Shown here: piece by piece, positions 33,269 through 42,017 of the stretch | Position numbering within the stretch: position 1 is the first letter of the stretch | Layout: each line of letters starts with the position of its first letter | Assembly (NCBI GenBank): GCA_017395545.1 | Contig: JAFPUF010000009.1 | Span: forward strand, 62,001 to 126,000 | Reading direction: 5' to 3' | Length of the DNA stretch: 64,000 bases | Source: Treponema sp. | Lineage (GTDB): Bacteria > Spirochaetota > Spirochaetia > Treponematales > Treponemataceae | The notes under the pieces: model-generated | Told to the model about the DNA's origin: nothing | Database searches by the model: none | What the model saw: the letters and a program-made list of their open reading frames with translations, nothing else | Made by a program: the position numbers and the translations under genes

Positions 33269-33756
33269 ATGAAAAAATCGTTACAAAAGAGCCTTTTGAC
33301 TTTGAGCAGATTGATTCGTCTTCGGCTATCCAGAAAGCAATCAATTCTCTTGAAGGAACGAAGGGCTGTACTGATGAATACGGAATCACTTCATTCGTTT
33401 ACGAGGAAAAACGCCCTTTCAACCGCAAAAAATTCCTGAATTTCGTGAACGAAAACTATCCGAAGTCGCTGATTCGTGCAAAAGGCTACATCTGGTTCAG
33501 TGATGCGGATCAGGATGTGCAGCTTTTTGAGCAGGCAGGGCGAAATTCTTCGGTGATGGAAGTCTCGTACTGGGTGGATGCGCTTGTTGACGAGCAGAAA
33601 AACGAGATTCTGGCAAACAATCCCGACATGAAGGAAAACTGGGACGAAGAATTCGGAGACAGAGAAAATCAGATTGTGTTTATCGGAAAAGGCTACGACC
33701 AGAAAGAAATCAAATCTGCGCTGGAAAAGTGCCTCGACGAAAAGGCAATCGCATAG
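33269..33756 (+). pseudogene. CobW/COG0523 C-terminal-domain gene with apparent frameshift
   Basis: A GAGGAAAAAA ribosome binding site precedes ATG at 33269, but that frame gives nonsense and stops at 33439. The adjacent frame, open from 33253 to 33756, encodes a clear CobW C-terminal domain (TDEYGITSFVYEEKRPFNRK, YPKSLIRAKGYIWFSD, DRENQIVFIGKGYD). One extra A in the six-A run right after the ATG would join the two into a protein of about 162 residues. The N-terminal GTPase domain of COG0523 metallochaperones is absent. A sequencing error, a slippage-controlled gene or a true pseudogene are all possible. The znuA gene starts 10 bases downstream. Confidence 0.75.
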
Positions 33757-33766
33757 GAGTTATAAG

Positions 33767-34753
33767 ATGAAAAAAATATTTACTTTAATGACAATTTTAC
33801 TTACTTTTGCTTGCGGTTCAGTTTTTGCAAAAAAAGCAGATTCAAACAAACTCAAAGTCGTAACAACGATTTTCCCTGAGTACGACTGGGCAAAAGAAAT
33901 CATCGGCGAAAAGTCTGACAATGTAGAACTTACGCTTCTTCTGAACAACGGCGTTGACCTTCATTCTTACCAGCCGAGCGTAAAGGATATCGCAAAAGTC
34001 TCTGAAGCGGACATCTTCGTTTATGTCGGCGGTGAGAGTGACGAATGGGTCGATGAAGTTCTGAAAAACGCAAAGAATCCGGGCATGAAAGTTATCAACC
34101 TTGTCGAAGTTCTTGGCGAGCGTGTTAAGAACGAGGAAGTCGTAGAGGGAATGGAGCATGAGCACGGACACGATGAGCATGATGATGATGAGCACGACGA
34201 ACATCACCACGAAGAAGAAAAAGACGAGCATGTCTGGCTTTCTTTGAGATTCGCAAAAACCTTGTGCGGTGCAATTTGTGACGCTCTTTGCGAAAAAGAT
34301 TCAGCAAATGCTAATTTATATAGAAAGAACCTTACTTCTTACACAGCAAAACTTGATGCTCTTGATTCAAAATACGCCGATGCGGTCAAGGCAGGAAACA
34401 AAAATACGCTCGTCTTCGGCGACCGCTTCCCCTTCCGCTACATGGTCGATGACTACAACCTCAAATATTTCGCCGCTTTCACAGGATGCTCTGCCGAAAG
34501 CGAGGCAAGTTTCAAGACAATCGCCTTTCTCTCTGAAAAAGTGAACGAACTTGGCTTGAACTGCGTCTGCCAGATTGAGAGCGGAAACGGAAAAATCGCC
34601 AAAACCGTGATTTCAAACAGCAAGAACAAAAAAGCAAAAGTCGTGACTTTCGATTCGCTTCAGTCAACAACGGCAAAGCAAATCAAAAAAGGCACGACTT
34701 ATCTCGGTGTAATGGAGAAGAATCTCGAATCCCTTAAAGAGGCGTTGAGATAG
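33767..34753 (+). CDS. znuA: Zinc ABC transporter substrate-binding protein (ZnuA-like)
   Basis: Periplasmic metal-binding protein of the cluster A-I family, 328 residues from ATG at 33767 (TAGGAGT upstream). Signal peptide MKKIFTLMTILLTFACGSVFA, then TTIFPEYDWAKEII, and LHSYQPSVKDIAK with the first His ligand. A His/Asp/Glu-rich loop at residues about 127-149 (HEHGHDEHDDDEHDEHHHEE) is the hallmark of zinc-specific members. HVWLSLRFAKTL carries the next His. No permease (ZnuB) or ATPase (ZnuC) gene lies next to it, so those must be elsewhere. Confidence 0.9.
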   Translation: MKKIFTLMTILLTFACGSVFAKKADSNKLKVVTTIFPEYDWAKEIIGEKSDNVELTLLLNNGVDLHSYQPSVKDIAKVSEADIFVYVGGESDEWVDEVLKNAKNPGMKVINLVEVLGERVKNEEVVEGMEHEHGHDEHDDDEHDEHHHEEEKDEHVWLSLRFAKTLCGAICDALCEKDSANANLYRKNLTSYTAKLDALDSKYADAVKAGNKNTLVFGDRFPFRYMVDDYNLKYFAAFTGCSAESEASFKTIAFLSEKVNELGLNCVCQIESGNGKIAKTVISNSKNKKAKVVTFDSLQSTTAKQIKKGTTYLGVMEKNLESLKEALR

Positions 34754-34773
34754 GGAACTGGCCTTGAGTCCTT

Positions 34774-34800
34774 AAATCCCGTGCTGCTGCACGGGATTTT
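34774..34800. terminator. Terminator between convergent znuA and ABC genes
   Basis: Perfect 11-base arms AAATCCCGTGC (34774-34784) and GCACGGGATTT (34789-34799), four-base loop. T-rich on both sides, so possibly bidirectional. Confidence 0.85.
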
Positions 34801-34818
34801 GGTTATTCTACTTATTTT

Positions 34819-36645
34819 TTACAGTTTCCAACTGACCGCTTTTTTGCGTGAATCGATGAAGCGGGAGTAGATTCCGTTCATTTTCATAAGCTCGTCGTGC
34901 TTTCCCTGCTCAGCGATTCTGCCTTTGTCGAGAACGATAATCTGGTCGGCGTGGCGGACGGTTTTGAGCCGGTGTGCAATCATAATCACGGTTTTTTCAC
35001 GGGTGAGTTCTTTGACGGCCTCCATCAAATCACGCTCGTTTTCCGGGTCAACGTTTGCTGTGGCTTCGTCGAGTATGATAATCGGAGCGTCTTTCATGAT
35101 TGCCCGGGCGATAGAGATTCTCTGTTTTTCGCCGCCACTAAGACTTGCGCCGCCTTCGCCAATCACTGTGTCGTAGCCGTCCGGAAGGGCAGAGATGAAT
35201 TCGTGGCAGCACGCTTTTTTTGCTGCTTCAATCACGCGCTCCATCGGGGCATTTGGCTCTCCAAAGCGGATATTGTTTGCGATTGTGTCATGAAAGAGGT
35301 AGACGTTCTGAAAAACAAAGCTGAAATTGCTCATGAGGCTGTCCATGTCGTAATCGCGCACATTTTTGCCACCGAGAGTGACGCTTCCTGAATCTACATC
35401 CCAGAAGCGGGCAAGAAGATGGCAAAGCGTAGTCTTTCCGCCGCCGCTCGGTCCCACGATAGCAGTTGTGGTGCGGGCCGGAATCGTAAGCGAAACGCCG
35501 TCGATGATTTTTCGCTTGTCGTAAGCAAATGAAATATCCCGGGCAGAGAGAGTAAGATTGTCACACGGATTCGAGATTCCTACGGAATCTCTGTTTTGGA
35601 TATTTTCCTTTTCTTTAAAGGAATTGCGTAGCAATTCCGAATCTGTGTGGCTTTCCCCCTCAATATCCATGGTCGGGACATCCAAAATGGCCTGGGCTTT
35701 TTTAACGCCGATGTCGATTATGCGCAGAAGCGCGCTGTAATTTCCGCCGGCTTCGAGGGCTGTGAAAAGCATGAAAGAACAGACCAGCATTACCACACAA
35801 TTTTCGAGAGTCATCGTTCCCTGTAAGAAAAAGAAGAGGGAGGCGAGCATGATTGCGACTCCGCACATTTTGGAGACAATACTCTGGAGAGCGGCAATCG
35901 GGATGCAGCGTAGTTCCATTTTAAGGCAGACTTTTTTTGCCTGATTTATGACATCGTTCAGTTCGCGGCTTCGGCTGCCTGTGAGATTGTATGCGCGGAC
36001 TTCGGCGATTCCCTGAATGTATTCGAGAATTTTACTTATCTGATTTTCGTCGGCGATATTTTTGTCCTCGGAAACGCTGCGGACTGAAAGCCTCATAAAG
36101 ACATTTACGAACTGGAAGAGAAGAAATCCTGCCAGAGCAACAAGGGCAATCCTCCAGTCAAAAAAAGCAATCATCACGATAATCAGGGCTGAATCCAAAA
36201 GTCCCTGCATAACCAGCATGACGGCTCTTGTTGCCACATCCCCCACAAGTTCCATCGTGTTTGTGGTAACGCTTGTGATTTGTCCGAGCGAGTTTTTGTT
36301 GAAGTAACCCATCGGAATGTAGCGGAGGTGCTCGGCGATTTCGATGCGTTTTTTTGCGCAGGTGCGGTAGCCGCCTTCGGTCTGCCACATGGAAATCGTT
36401 TTTTTGGTGATGATTCCAGCCGTTACGCTGAAAACCATTATTCCGAACGAAAGCCATATTGTGCGGGTGGTAAACGGCTCTCCCTGCGTAATGGTGCGGA
36501 TTAATCCCTGCATCATCACGGCGATTGCGGCAATTCTGAGTGCCATAAAAAATGAATTCACGACTCCAAGAACGATTGAAGCGTAAAATTTGTTGCGGTT
36601 TTCTTTGTCGCAGAAATTAAAAAAGTTCCGTAAAATTTCAAACAT
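34819..36645 (-). CDS. ABC half-transporter 2 (membrane plus ATPase domain) with in-frame palindromic insert
   Basis: 608 residues: six-helix membrane domain, then an ATPase domain with Walker A GPSGGGKTT, signature LSGGEKQRISIARAI, Walker B IIILDEAT and H-loop AHRL. Fifteen bases downstream of a similar gene, it forms the second half of a heterodimer. This type includes multidrug/peptide exporters and siderophore importers of the YbtPQ/IrtAB kind; substrate unknown. Between the domains, residues about 333-362 (HTDSELLRNSFKEKENIQNR and following) are encoded by a palindromic element (35562-35649). Confidence 0.87.
   Translation of the reverse strand: MFEILRNFFNFCDKENRNKFYASIVLGVVNSFFMALRIAAIAVMMQGLIRTITQGEPFTTRTIWLSFGIMVFSVTAGIITKKTISMWQTEGGYRTCAKKRIEIAEHLRYIPMGYFNKNSLGQITSVTTNTMELVGDVATRAVMLVMQGLLDSALIIVMIAFFDWRIALVALAGFLLFQFVNVFMRLSVRSVSEDKNIADENQISKILEYIQGIAEVRAYNLTGSRSRELNDVINQAKKVCLKMELRCIPIAALQSIVSKMCGVAIMLASLFFFLQGTMTLENCVVMLVCSFMLFTALEAGGNYSALLRIIDIGVKKAQAILDVPTMDIEGESHTDSELLRNSFKEKENIQNRDSVGISNPCDNLTLSARDISFAYDKRKIIDGVSLTIPARTTTAIVGPSGGGKTTLCHLLARFWDVDSGSVTLGGKNVRDYDMDSLMSNFSFVFQNVYLFHDTIANNIRFGEPNAPMERVIEAAKKACCHEFISALPDGYDTVIGEGGASLSGGEKQRISIARAIMKDAPIIILDEATANVDPENERDLMEAVKELTREKTVIMIAHRLKTVRHADQIIVLDKGRIAEQGKHDELMKMNGIYSRFIDSRKKAVSWKL
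35562..35649. repeat. In-frame palindromic coding element, different sequence type (copy C)
   Basis: 88 bases with terminal inverted repeats (CACACGGATTCG at 35562-35573, CGAATCTGTGTG at 35638-35649, one mismatch) and two perfect hairpins: GAGATTCC-TAC-GGAATCTC (35573-35591) and GGAATTGC-GTA-GCAATTCC (35620-35638). The translated linker is not conserved in ABC proteins. Just outside its end, GGGGGAAAGCC is shared with copy B. Confidence 0.75.
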
Positions 36646-36660
36646 TATATCCTCCTTTCG

Positions 36661-38478
36661 CTACTCATCCTTAGCACTGACATGGGCTTCCCACATTGAT
36701 TTGTACAAGCCGTTCTTGGCAAGAAGTTCCTCATGTGTGCCGTGAGAATCAATCTTGCCGTCTTTGATGACATAAATCTGGTCGGCATCTTTTACGGTTG
36801 AAAGGCGGTGCGCAATTACAATCAGCGTTTTGCCTTTTACAAGGCGGGCAACGCTCTCCTGAATGATTGCTTCGTTTTCAGGGTCGGTGTAGGCGGTTGC
36901 TTCGTCAAGAATTACAATCGGTGCGTCTTTCATCATTGCACGGGCGATTGCGATTCTCTGGCGTTCTCCACCGCTTAAATGTGCGCCGCTTCCGCCAACG
37001 ATTGTGTCAAAGCCGTTTTCAAGCGACATGATAAAGTCGTAACAGCCACTCTTTCTGGCGATTTCTTCAACTTCGGAATCACTAGCTTCACGCCGGCCAA
37101 GCCGGATATTTTCGCGCACGCTCAAGTCAAACAAGAAATTGTCCTGGCTGACATAAGCTACGCGGCGGTTGTATTCTTCAAGCGAAAGATTTTTTATGTT
37201 CACGCCGCCGATTTCAATTGAGCCGGAATCGACATCCCAGAGAGAGGCAATAAGGCGGGCGATTGTAGACTTTCCGCTGCCGCTCGGTCCTACGAAGGCG
37301 GTGTAAGAGCCCTGTGGAAGAGTCATGCTGATTCCGTGCAAAATTTCCGGGGTTTTAGGGGTGGAACCCCTAGGCGAAGGGGTAGCGGAAGACGACTTGT
37401 CGGCTGGAGCGAGGGGAAGGCTTTCCCCCTTTCTGTGATATCCAAAATGCACATCTTTCAGTACAATCGAATTGTCGGCGGGTTTTTTTTCATCTTTTGT
37501 GGGGCGGGCAAGTTCCGGCATGTCCATGATTGAGCCGACTTCGCCAAAAATAACTGTCGCTTTTGCCAGGTCGTCGTGGTAAGAATAAACGACCAGAAGC
37601 GGCTGAATTACGCTCATCGAAAGAATTATGATTGTTATGAAATTGACTGCCGAAAGCGAACCGTTCAAAAAGAAAAAGCCACCAATCGGGAGAACTGCAA
37701 GAAGCGTTGAGGGCGCAATCACAAAGGCAATCGTGAAAGGCCAGATACAGTCCCGCATCCACTCGACATAGCAGTCAGAACCTTCGCGGGCAGCCACGAC
37801 AAATTTTTCGTAAGATGATTTTGATTTTCCGAATGCCTTGATGACTTCGATTCCGTTGATGTACTCGACCGCCGTATCGTTCAGAATTTTGGTCTTCTCA
37901 ATCGCATTGTTGAACCGCTCGGTCATGTTTATCATCATAAAGCAGGATGCAATGAATCCGACTGGGAGAGTTGCAAGTGAAGCAAGTCCCATCCGCCAGT
38001 CGATATGGAAAAGATATACGAACATTGCGAGCGGAAGAAGAAGGTTACTTGTCCATTCGGGGAGAATGTGGGCGAGGGTAGTTTCCATGCTGTCAATCCG
38101 CTCAATCAGGATATTTTTGAGCGTGCCCGACGGCATATCAAGGACAGAGCCAAGCGGAACCCGGGTAAGTTTGTCGCACAGGCTTTTTCTGATATTAGCC
38201 AGGACATTGAATGTGGCTACATGGCTCAGCGTGGTCGAAATCATGTGAAAGAAAGCGTTTCCTGCCCAGAAAAGAGCGATAATGCCACACTCACGAAGAT
38301 AAACATTCCAGTCACGAACGCCGGAAAGAAGCTCCCTCACGATATTCGCAATAAGAATGTAGGGGGCGATTCCGCAGGTGACTTTAAGAACGGCAAAAAA
38401 AATACTTGCAAAGTAGGCAGCCTTTTTTTCGCCCGCAAAGGTAAAAATCCAGTTTAAAAGAGATTTCTTTTTTGACAT
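36661..38478 (-). CDS. ABC half-transporter 1 (membrane plus ATPase domain) with in-frame palindromic insert
   Basis: 605 residues: six-helix membrane domain, then an ATPase domain with Walker A GPSGSGKST, signature LSGGERQRIAIARAM, Walker B IVILDEAT and H-loop AHRLSTV; both ATP sites of the pair look intact. Residues about 351-378 (GESLP...SPRG..PKTP) come from the palindromic element also found in the ATP-grasp gene, placed in the turn after the A-loop tyrosine (VHFGYHRKG) and before ILHGISMTL. The start at 38478 has an AGGAG site and the composite promoter. First gene of the ABC operon. Confidence 0.88.
   Translation of the reverse strand: MSKKKSLLNWIFTFAGEKKAAYFASIFFAVLKVTCGIAPYILIANIVRELLSGVRDWNVYLRECGIIALFWAGNAFFHMISTTLSHVATFNVLANIRKSLCDKLTRVPLGSVLDMPSGTLKNILIERIDSMETTLAHILPEWTSNLLLPLAMFVYLFHIDWRMGLASLATLPVGFIASCFMMINMTERFNNAIEKTKILNDTAVEYINGIEVIKAFGKSKSSYEKFVVAAREGSDCYVEWMRDCIWPFTIAFVIAPSTLLAVLPIGGFFFLNGSLSAVNFITIIILSMSVIQPLLVVYSYHDDLAKATVIFGEVGSIMDMPELARPTKDEKKPADNSIVLKDVHFGYHRKGESLPLAPADKSSSATPSPRGSTPKTPEILHGISMTLPQGSYTAFVGPSGSGKSTIARLIASLWDVDSGSIEIGGVNIKNLSLEEYNRRVAYVSQDNFLFDLSVRENIRLGRREASDSEVEEIARKSGCYDFIMSLENGFDTIVGGSGAHLSGGERQRIAIARAMMKDAPIVILDEATAYTDPENEAIIQESVARLVKGKTLIVIAHRLSTVKDADQIYVIKDGKIDSHGTHEELLAKNGLYKSMWEAHVSAKDE
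37346..37436. repeat. In-frame palindromic coding element, copy B
   Basis: 91 bases; 83 align without gaps to copy A (24811) with 68 identities. Hairpins TAGGGGT/ACCCCTA (37356-37372), CGAC/GTCG (37393-37402) and GGGGAA/TTCCCC are kept even where sequence differs. Same orientation and reading phase as copy A. Confidence 0.85.
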
Positions 38479-38489
38479 TTTAAACTCCT

Positions 38490-38541
38490 GTTAGTGTTTG
38501 CTAACAGCTTATTATATATAACAGTGTTATATTTTTGTCAA
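38490..38541 (-). promoter_or_regulatory. Composite regulated promoter of the ABC operon
   Basis: Minus strand: TTGACA (38541-38536), then the 17-base perfect palindrome ATATAACA-N-TGTTATAT (38516-38532) filling the spacer, and -10 candidates TATATA/TATAAT. GTTAGCAAACACTAAC (38505-38490) abuts AGGAG. Confidence 0.82.
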
Positions 38542-38603
38542 GGCAGGGGCCTTCAAAGATTGCCCGGCACTTGTTCATTTTTCCCTGAATTTTAAGAATA
38601 AAA

Positions 38604-38653
38604 TGGCTAGTTTTGTTGACATATAGCCAGTTATAAACTAAACTATCTTTAGT
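38604..38653 (+). promoter_or_regulatory. Promoter and probable autoregulatory operators of the toxin-antitoxin pair
   Basis: TTGACA (38616-38621), 17-base spacer, TAAACT (38639-38644). Inverted repeat TGGCTA/TAGCCA (38604-38629) surrounds the -35, and ACTAAA/TTTAGT (38637-38653) surrounds the -10. Such paired sites fit autorepression by a Phd/YefM antitoxin. Confidence 0.65.
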
Positions 38654-38666
38654 TGAAGGAGGCCTT

Positions 38667-38966
38667 ATGTGTAGAGCTACGATTTATGACGCACGAAACA
38701 ATTTTTCAGCACTCGTAAAAACAGCAGAAAACGGTGAGCCTGTTGAACTTACCAGGCACGACAAGCCTGTCGCAGTGATTATTAAGTACGAAGATTACGA
38801 AAAAAAATTCAAGAAGAAGAGTTTTTTTGAGCGCTGGGAAGAAACCCGAAAAAAGTATGCGGATGTTTTTGAAGATCCGACTTATGAAGGTCTTGTAATT
38901 CCAAAGCGTGAAGCTCCGGATGAAGAATACGAGAAAAAAATGGCAAAATTATGGGAGGAAGAATGA
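38667..38966 (+). CDS. Phd/YefM-family antitoxin
   Basis: 99 residues. The N-terminus TIYDARNNFSALVKTAENGEPVELTRHDKPVAVII is the Phd/YefM DNA-binding fold; the acidic, charged C-terminal half would wrap the toxin. AGGAGG precedes the ATG. Its stop codon overlaps the toxin start by four bases (ATGA), the usual coupling in these modules. Confidence 0.92.
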   Translation: MCRATIYDARNNFSALVKTAENGEPVELTRHDKPVAVIIKYEDYEKKFKKKSFFERWEETRKKYADVFEDPTYEGLVIPKREAPDEEYEKKMAKLWEEE

Positions 38967-39388
38967 GTCCGGTTTATTTGCTTGATACAAATGTTATTTC
39001 AGAACTTTCAAAACCCAAACCAAATATGCATGTAATTGAACAGATAAAAGAGCATGAAGATATGTGTGCAATCTGTTCTACAGTTTGGGAAGAAGCCGTT
39101 TATGGTTATGAACTTATGCCCGACGGCAAAAAAAAAGATGCGGTCTGGGACAGTATTATCGATGTAAAAGAAAGTTACCCGATTCTCCCTTACGATGACT
39201 TTGCAGCAAAAATATGTGGCGAAATCCGCTCAAAATGCAAAAAGGCCGGGAAAACCGCCCCATTTTATGACTCACAAATCGCAGCAACCGCAATCGCCAA
39301 CGGAATGGTTTTAATTACCCACAACACCGAAGACTATTCCGCCTTAAAAGAACATTCTTCGCTTAAAATCGAGGACTGGTGGGAATAA
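38963..39388 (+). CDS. VapC-like PIN-domain toxin
   Basis: 141-residue PIN-domain ribonuclease, expected to cut RNA (often tRNA) when free of antitoxin. Acidic active-site residues are visible: Asp in YLLDTNVISELSK, Glu in TVWEEAVYGYE, Asp in FYDSQIAATA and the final Asp in THNTEDYSAL. Start at the ATG 38963 with GGGAGGAAG inside the antitoxin gene. Phd-type antitoxin with a VapC-type toxin is a frequent mixed pairing. Confidence 0.92.
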   Translation: MSPVYLLDTNVISELSKPKPNMHVIEQIKEHEDMCAICSTVWEEAVYGYELMPDGKKKDAVWDSIIDVKESYPILPYDDFAAKICGEIRSKCKKAGKTAPFYDSQIAATAIANGMVLITHNTEDYSALKEHSSLKIEDWWE

Positions 39389-39424
39389 GGCACACAACAG
39401 GCGGGGAATTAGTCCCGTATAATG

Positions 39425-39460
39425 AATAAAAAACTGCCCGCAAGATTTCACTCACGGGCA
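39425..39460 (-). terminator. Terminator of eno
   Basis: Stem TGCCCG (39435-39440)/CGGGCA (39455-39460); on the minus strand it is followed by a run of T. About 25 bases after the eno stop. Confidence 0.7.
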
Positions 39461-39484
39461 TCATGGACTTAAAAAATATTTTGA

Positions 39485-40909
<1,425 letters not shown>

Positions 40910-40913
40910 TCAG

Positions 40914-40928
40914 CAAACTTGCAAAATC
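40914..40928. repeat. Direct repeat, left of the methyltransferase unit
   Basis: CAAACTTGCAAAATC, repeated exactly at 41873-41887 (19 of 21 when extended to CTAA). The two copies bracket the methyltransferase gene and its promoter. Confidence 0.6.
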
Positions 40929-40951
40929 CCCTAAATGGCTAGTAAAGGGTA

Positions 40952-41003
40952 GTTAGAATAGACTAACAAAAGTTAGAATACAGTCTGAAGATTATTTTGT
41001 CAA
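40952..41003 (-). promoter_or_regulatory. Promoter upstream of eno with GTTAG-N6-CTAAC motif
   Basis: Minus strand: TTGACA (41003-40998), 17-base spacer, TATTCT (40980-40975), then GTTAGTCTATTCTAAC (40967-40952). Lies between the methyltransferase stop and eno; it can only serve eno or a short RNA. Confidence 0.65.
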
Positions 41004-41006
41004 TCC

Positions 41007-41801
41007 TTACAGCTCAAAAACTGCCCAGCGGTCGTTCATCTTTGGAAGAAGTTTTGCGAAAAGCCAGCCGCGTACAGAATGCTTTTTCATTTCTTCGTTA
41101 AAACTGTGTTCTTCCACAAAACGAACCCCATCGCACAGGTCAGCGATTTCCTTACCGCTCCAGGTTCCGCTCTTAAAGACGGCATTCGTATTTTTTACCG
41201 TGTCATGATATTTCTGGTTTTTGACCATGAGGGGATTATTCTGCTCGGCAATCAGAGTTCCATTCGGGAAATTTGTTTTCAAGACATTAAGAAGTTTTGC
41301 AATTTCTTCAAGGGTAAGATACATGAAAAGCCCTTCGGCAAGGAAAAGCACTTTCGAGTTCGTTTTTGCGATTTCTTCCTTTACGGCAGCACACCAATCG
41401 TCTTCCAGAACGCTTCCCGAAATCATTGAAACCCGCTCCCGCTCACTGAAAACTTTTTTGCGGAGTTCAATAGAATCCGGCAAGTCCAGATCAAACCAGA
41501 AGATTGAGCCGTTGTCCACACGTGAAAACCTGTTATCAAAGCCTGCTCCCATGTTCACGATTACGGCGGAAGGATTTTTTGCGATGAAATCTTTTACCAT
41601 TCGGTCAAGCATTATTGTTCTTGCAATTACTCCTTCGTGTGACATAAATTTGTCGAGTGGGGCAGTGTCAATTCCAAGCGTTTTAATCATTTCTACCGCA
41701 ACTTCATCACGGACACGAGGATTTTTCCGTAATGTCTCGTTTGCCTTGATTGCGACCGGAATCAGGGCTGTAGTCTGTACATCTCCTAAAGAAATTGTCA
41801 T
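41007..41801 (-). CDS. Class I SAM methyltransferase, leucine carboxyl methyltransferase (LCM) family
   Basis: 264 residues. AVIVNMGAGFDNRFSRVD is the SAM-binding glycine-rich loop and FWFDLDLPDSIELRKK the LCM-family motif with the acidic ribose-binding residue; FLAEGLFMYLTLEEI follows. Family members in bacteria methylate carboxyl or O groups of small molecules or peptides; the substrate is unknown. It has an AGGAG site and the composite promoter shared with the ABC and MMPL operons, and is bracketed by 15-base direct repeats. Confidence 0.85.
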   Translation of the reverse strand: MTISLGDVQTTALIPVAIKANETLRKNPRVRDEVAVEMIKTLGIDTAPLDKFMSHEGVIARTIMLDRMVKDFIAKNPSAVIVNMGAGFDNRFSRVDNGSIFWFDLDLPDSIELRKKVFSERERVSMISGSVLEDDWCAAVKEEIAKTNSKVLFLAEGLFMYLTLEEIAKLLNVLKTNFPNGTLIAEQNNPLMVKNQKYHDTVKNTNAVFKSGTWSGKEIADLCDGVRFVEEHSFNEEMKKHSVRGWLFAKLLPKMNDRWAVFEL

Positions 41802-41814
41802 TTTTAATTCTCCT

Positions 41815-41862
41815 GTTAGTTTATGCTAACCAATTATTATAACGGCGTTATATTTTTGTCAA
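41815..41862 (-). promoter_or_regulatory. Composite regulated promoter of the methyltransferase gene
   Basis: Minus strand: TTGACA (41862-41857), the perfect 15-base palindrome TATAACGGCGTTATA (41838-41852) in the spacer/-10, and GTTAGCATAAACTAAC (41830-41815) abutting AGGAG. Confidence 0.82.
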
Positions 41863-41872
41863 GGGACTTACA

Positions 41873-41887
41873 CAAACTTGCAAAATC
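41873..41887. repeat. Direct repeat, right of the methyltransferase unit
   Basis: Second exact copy of CAAACTTGCAAAATC (first at 40914-40928), 959 bases away. Confidence 0.6.
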
Positions 41888-42017
41888 TGCTAACATACCG
41901 TAAACATTTCAACAGATTGCCTAATCTTATTAAGGCGGATTCCCGCACCTTTCTATGCTCATGCGCGAGGTCTTTGCGCAGTTATAATGCAATCACATCT
42001 ATATTCTGGAGTTTCGT

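Noticed and set aside
33221-33439. A separate 72-residue gene in the frame of the ATG at 33269
   Set aside because: Its Arg/Leu/Ser-rich sequence is the shifted reading of the CobW C-terminal domain; annotated as part of one frame-broken gene.
41246-41264. Another copy of the CTGATTAA repeat (AATCAGAGTTCC)
   Set aside because: Short partial match within the methyltransferase coding sequence, without the inverted arm; likely chance.
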